Below, one piece after another: positions 33,678 through 33,709 of a stretch of 33,709 nt of DNA. The DNA lies in NCBI GenBank assembly GCA_905221235.1, contig CAJNCJ010000018.1:1-33709 (forward strand), read 5' to 3'. Below the pieces are notes generated by a model. It did no database searches and was not told where the DNA came from. It worked only from the letters and a program-made list of their open reading frames with translations. Origin of the DNA: a bacterium. Lineage in GTDB: Bacteria > Bacillota > Bacilli > Lactobacillales > Streptococcaceae. How positions within the stretch are numbered: position 1 is the first letter of the stretch; every line of letters begins with the position of its first letter. Both the position numbers and the translations under genes were made by a program.

Positions 33678-33709
33678 AGTATGAGACGTTTGAATTAGAA
33701 ATGAGGTCT

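Overview
This looks like a chromosomal segment of a mitis-group Streptococcus (S. pneumoniae, S. mitis, S. pseudopneumoniae or a close relative). The evidence is two BOX elements, many TGn-extended -10 promoters, a complete pneumococcal-type malXCD/malAR/malMP locus with twin MalR operators, an Rgg regulator and a CodY box. Gene content is mostly core, with a probable accessory patch at about 1.0-2.8 kb. The species call rests on recognised families and repeats, not on any search.

Layout. Positions 1-290 hold a 78-bp repeat, a promoter and a structured-looking leader in front of rpsD (S4). A RelB/RelE-type toxin-antitoxin pair and an orphan zinc-finger-like gene follow (1.0-2.75 kb). The next minus-strand block is rpmF-rpmG (L32, L33) and an SPFH membrane protein followed by a ribbon-helix-helix protein. 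Then come ilvD behind a perfect CodY box, a MIP18/DUF59 iron-sulfur assembly factor, an Rgg regulator whose promoter spacer holds a one-mismatch CodY box, and an MFS exporter. hisS sits between two oppositely oriented BOX elements, and its last three codons and stop lie inside one of them.

From 11.1 to 15.4 kb a tightly packed, co-directional cluster encodes small membrane proteins, a small XRE repressor, a PspC-domain protein, a DUF3169-like protein, an ABC ATPase and permease, a CPBP (CAAX) protease-like protein and a last small membrane protein. It reads as one self-regulated envelope or export module of unknown substrate and is the best candidate here for an undescribed system. aspS and a YitT-family protein follow.

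The maltodextrin locus fills 18.3-28.1 kb. malR and malA share their own promoter; malX-malC-malD encode the ABC importer without its ATPase; and malQ (malM) plus glgP (malP) are divergent from malX. Both divergent promoters have TTGCAA-17-TATACT cores, MalR operators just downstream of the start sites and cre-like CcpA sites on the -35 boxes. The right part holds two small membrane-protein genes (one with a TTG start), rlmA(II) with an apparently leaderless promoter, a DUF6110-like protein coupled to an unusual P1B-type ATPase, and tyrS. Upstream of tyrS, an inverted copy of the 78-bp repeat found at position 1 closes the window.
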